NCBI GenBank assembly: GCA_036267135.1
Contig: DATAWQ010000068.1
Location: forward strand, 48,678 to 112,677
DNA: 64,000 nucleotides
DNA from: PALSA-505 sp036267135
GTDB lineage: Bacteria > Actinomycetota > Actinomycetes > Streptosporangiales > Streptosporangiaceae
Direction: 5' to 3'
Shown here: positions 61,416 to 64,000 of the stretch, one piece after another
Position numbering within the stretch: position 1 is the stretch's first letter
Layout: the number at the start of each line of letters is the position of its first letter
Made by a program: the position numbers and the translations under genes
The notes under the pieces: model-generated
Told to the model about the DNA's origin: nothing
Seen by the model: only the letters and a program-made list of their open reading frames with translations
The model's database searches: none

Positions 61416-62564
61416 ATGCGGGAACGCAGATTCACACCACAGCCCGGCTACCGGGTTGATATCGCGCGCCGCCGGAACTGGGGTTCCTCGGCGCTCGCCG
61501 TGATCACTGGGGCCGCTCTGCTCTGCGTGGGCACGACGGCGGCTGCGCTGGCCGCGGCGAGGTACGCGGCGGATGGCGGACCCACGCAGCAGTGTCAGTC
61601 GATCGCGGCACGGCAGAGTTCGGCACCAGGTTCCGGGCCGGTTCCCACCGCGACGGCCGGCTCCGAGCCACCGTCCACGCCTGCCTCGGCGCCGTCCACG
61701 GAGGCCTGCGTGGGCGTGCAGGCGGTGGCGGGCACGGTGGCGCCCGGCCAGGCCGCGCCGTTCGATATCCAGGTCTCACCGGTGGGCGTGCTCGACCAGG
61801 TGACCGTGTCGATCTCGGTGGCCACGTCCCAGCCGCCGGGCTTCGCAGCGCCCACGTTCACCTCGTGCGGCGACGGCGATGGGACGCAGACCTGCACGGT
61901 AGGGGTGCTCCAGGCGGGCCAGGACAGCGAGATGGCAGCGCAGGTTCTGGTGCCTGCCGGCGCTCCCGCCGGCGACGCGGCGACGCTCTCAGCCGAGGTG
62001 ACCTGGACGGTCCTGGGGGTGGTCGGCGCCGGTTCGGTCACCGGCTCGGCCACCGTGGACGTGGCCACCTCTCCGGTCACATCGCCGGCGCACCCGTCGC
62101 CGAGCCCGACATCTCCGGCCGGCGGGCACCCCGGCCCCTCCTCACCGGGGGGCGGGCATCCAGGATCCCAGGCCACCGGCCAGCCCCACGGCTCGGGTCC
62201 GGCGGATTCCAGGGCCGGCGCCGACCTGGCCGCCCTAGCCCTGAGCCACCTGCCGCCGCTGATGCGCACGGGCGCCTCGGCCACGAGCAGCAACCTGGGC
62301 GAACTGTTCCCGGTGATCCGACCGTCGCCGCTGCCGTCGGCCTCCGGCCGCGCTCGCGCGGCCAAGACGTCTCCGGCTGTCTATCACCCGACAGCGGTCG
62401 CGGACGTCCTGCCCCTCAGCCTGCGGGAGATGGACTACCAGGCCGCGGCGCTGATGGCGTTGGTGATCGGGATAGCTATGACCGTCGCCCGGGTGCGGCT
62501 AGCTCAGGGACCCGGCCGCTGGGCTCGCTGGCGGCGCGGACGATCCGGGGCCGCAGGCGGCTGA
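61416..62564 (+). CDS. Secreted/anchored protein with Ig-like region and C-terminal membrane helix
   Basis: 382 aa. An N-terminal hydrophobic stretch (SSALAVITGAALLCVGTTAAALAAARY) is a signal or anchor. A beta-rich domain follows (AVAGTVAPGQAAPFDIQVSPVGVLDQVTVSISVATSQPPGF...CTVGVLQAGQDSEMAAQVLV), similar in style to the DUF11/bacterial Ig-like type. A Pro/Ser-rich linker leads to a transmembrane helix near the end (AAALMALVIGIAMTVARV) and a basic tail, so it probably ends as a single-pass surface protein. It resembles envelope proteins of eCIS loci. The 3' end overlaps the TauE gene by 89 bp on the opposite strand. Confidence 0.7.
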   Translation: MRERRFTPQPGYRVDIARRRNWGSSALAVITGAALLCVGTTAAALAAARYAADGGPTQQCQSIAARQSSAPGSGPVPTATAGSEPPSTPASAPSTEACVGVQAVAGTVAPGQAAPFDIQVSPVGVLDQVTVSISVATSQPPGFAAPTFTSCGDGDGTQTCTVGVLQAGQDSEMAAQVLVPAGAPAGDAATLSAEVTWTVLGVVGAGSVTGSATVDVATSPVTSPAHPSPSPTSPAGGHPGPSSPGGGHPGSQATGQPHGSGPADSRAGADLAALALSHLPPLMRTGASATSSNLGELFPVIRPSPLPSASGRARAAKTSPAVYHPTAVADVLPLSLREMDYQAAALMALVIGIAMTVARVRLAQGPGRWARWRRGRSGAAGG

Positions 62565-63537
62565 AGTAGACAGCAGCAGTGACGAAGCCCACGCCGACCG
62601 GGGCGCCCAGGCCGACCAGGGAGAGCGTCTTACGCCGCTGATGGCCAGCGGCCCGCCAGGCCGCCTCCGGCCGTCCCCAGGCGTCGACGAAGGCCCAGAC
62701 CGGCAGGCCCACCAGAGCCACGATGCCCATAGTGACCGCCAACTCGTCTGCGCTCAGCCCGAACAGCTTGAGTGCGCTGGCGGCCAGGACAAAGGCGAGG
62801 ATCGGCCGGAGCAGCATGTTGGACGCGCGCGATGAGAGCCAGGCGCCCGCGATCACGCCGGGGATGCTGCCAACCGTGATCGACGCGGTGAGGCCAAACT
62901 CCAGCCCGCCGAACAACGCGTGCCCGACGGCGGCCGAGGCCACCAGCGGCATCGACTGCACAATGTCGGTTCCGATCAGGCGCCGCATCGACATCGCCGG
63001 GTAGAGCATCATCAGCAGGACAATCATCAGCGAGCCTGAGCCCACCGACGTGATACCGACCATGAATCCGCCGAACACGCCGATGACCACGGTCAGGAAC
63101 CGCTTCACCACGATCTCGGGCTCGGCCTGCTCGGTGTCCCCCGCCTTCTTCTGCGCGGCGCTGTCCATCAGCAACTTGATGATGATCGCGCCGGCCGCCA
63201 GGATGACCGCGGCCCCCATGGCGTACTCGATATTCTGCTGCATGGCCGCGCCCGAGCCGAGCGCGTGATCGACGAACACCCCCGAGAAGGCGGCCGGCAC
63301 CGATCCCAGCGACAGCCAGAACACCAGGCCCATATGCACGGTGCCCTTGCGGAAGTGGATCGCGCCGCCAAACGGTTTCATGATCGCGGACGCGACGATG
63401 TCGCTAGTCACCGCGGCGCTCGGCGTCACACCGAACAGCAAGATCAGGATAGGCGTCATCAGCGCGCCGCCACCCGAGCCGGTCATGCCGACGAGCAGCC
63501 CTACGACCAGACCGGCGATCACAATATCCAGGCTCAT
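62476..63537 (-). CDS. TauE/SafE-family sulfite exporter-like permease
   Basis: 353 aa with about eight hydrophobic segments, e.g. VIAGLVVGLLVGMTGSGGGALMTPILILLFG, VFWLSLGSVPAAFSGVFVDHALG, VVIGVFGGFMVGITSVGSGSLMIVLLMMLYP and VTMGIVALVGLPVWAFVDAWG. The paired GxTGxGGG/GITSVGSGS motifs are the TauE/SafE signature. Such proteins export sulfite or other organic anions. GGAGGTACTC gives a strong ribosome site before ATG. Convergent with the preceding gene, with an 89-bp overlap. Confidence 0.93.
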   Translation of the reverse strand: MSLDIVIAGLVVGLLVGMTGSGGGALMTPILILLFGVTPSAAVTSDIVASAIMKPFGGAIHFRKGTVHMGLVFWLSLGSVPAAFSGVFVDHALGSGAAMQQNIEYAMGAAVILAAGAIIIKLLMDSAAQKKAGDTEQAEPEIVVKRFLTVVIGVFGGFMVGITSVGSGSLMIVLLMMLYPAMSMRRLIGTDIVQSMPLVASAAVGHALFGGLEFGLTASITVGSIPGVIAGAWLSSRASNMLLRPILAFVLAASALKLFGLSADELAVTMGIVALVGLPVWAFVDAWGRPEAAWRAAGHQRRKTLSLVGLGAPVGVGFVTAAVYFSRLRPRIVRAASEPSGRVPELAAPGRRS

Positions 63538-64000
63538 GAGTACCTCCGCCCAACTGTGGCTGTACGAGCGGCTGCCGGGCCCAGCCGCTCCTCCCCCGCT
63601 ACAGGGTGGGTATGAGACAGGAGCATAAAGGATTTTCCCATCAATTCAATCCATAAAGTGGATCGGATTTTCTAGATATTTTCGCCCGATAAAACTGCCA
63701 ACAGGCCAGAAACCCAGGCGCCAGGCCACATCCGTGCCCATTCCAGATCTAACCAGTCGACAAAAACGATAAAACATAATCCCAGGCCCGGCCTCCGCTA
63801 CGACCCAGAATACCCGTTTCCAGATCTAACCCATCAACAAAATTGCCTATACGAACCGCGCCCCCCGCCGCCCGTTCCCACACACACCACGAAGACCAGG
63901 GATCCGATCGCGCACCACACCCCGAGCCCGCACCACCCCACCCCCAGCGCACGACCTGGCCGCACCACACCACACCGGCGCCCACGTCCGCGCCCTGGGC
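63538..64000. other. Right-end intergenic region with imperfect direct repeat
   Basis: 463 bp with no convincing gene. An AT-rich part (63620-63720) may hold the permease promoter. A 25-bp imperfect direct repeat beginning TTCCAGATCTAACC starts at 63741 and again near 63818 (77 bp apart); it also carries C-rich tracts beyond 63880. Confidence 0.5.
63741..63843. repeat. Imperfect direct repeat TTCCAGATCTAACC...ACAAAA
   Basis: Two copies of about 25 bp, 77 bp apart, differing at three or so bases. Possible regulator or recombination sites; no function assigned. Confidence 0.6.

Noticed and set aside
63749..63985. 78-codon minus-strand frame at the right end
   Set aside because: Gly/Trp-rich shadow with no ribosome site and no family.
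1..64000. tRNA, rRNA or CRISPR array
   Set aside because: I saw no cloverleaf-type or rRNA sequence and no direct-repeat array by reading; a tRNA scan would settle this.

Overview
The window is high-GC DNA (about 70% or more for most of its length) with many GTG starts and long antisense shadow frames. It carries a gene for the actinobacterial integration host factor MihF next to gmk and rpoZ, which points to a filamentous actinomycete of the Streptomyces/Streptosporangiales kind. The sequence alone does not place it more precisely.

Left part (1-7 kb): a chromosomal housekeeping block. On the minus strand it runs mihF, gmk, rpoZ, coaBC, metK and a small membrane protein, and farther right lie a TfoX-domain protein, an MreB-like actin homologue and a YCII-family protein.

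Secondary metabolism (7-30 kb): a minus-strand operon encodes a C-A-T NRPS, an MbtH-like protein, a second C-A-T NRPS and a lantibiotic-dehydratase-like (LanB N-terminal domain) enzyme, with overlapping or nearly overlapping stop/start codons. A TetR repressor lies beside it, and a DrrAB-type ABC exporter is divergent from the repressor across a perfect 12-bp inverted repeat. Next come a decayed serine beta-lactamase-like gene, a secreted sedolisin with a lectin-like beta-propeller, an ISAs1 remnant, a third NRPS in unusual A-T-C order, and a large LAL-type LuxR activator. No thioesterase was found, so product release is unexplained.

Contractile injection system (30-61 kb): a NarL/LuxR-type regulator, two flanking envelope proteins and a cap protein (DUF4255) precede a long plus-strand operon. 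It encodes sheath, tube, a tail-assembly protein, a DUF6760 protein, a DUF4157 protein, two further tube-like proteins, a LysM adaptor, a VgrG-like spike, gp25, baseplate J, a gpI-like protein and a zinc-ribbon/poly-proline/transmembrane/discoidin-like protein. This is an extracellular or cytoplasmic contractile injection system (eCIS). No AAA+ ATPase and no obvious tape measure were found. The following 50.8-61.2 kb looks like a cargo and accessory region: two proteins sharing a Trp/Tyr-rich repeat, a 176-aa and 824-aa pair, a cytochrome P450, a markedly lower-GC coiled-coil protein with an acidic small partner, a GNAT acetyltransferase and a candidate PAAR-like spike tip.

Right end (61-64 kb): a secreted or anchored protein, a TauE/SafE permease, and about 460 bp of non-coding DNA with an imperfect direct repeat.

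The most original material is the NRPS operon that includes a LanB-like enzyme and the eCIS cargo region with its Trp/Tyr-repeat family. Domain calls are by eye from translated sequence; no searches were run.
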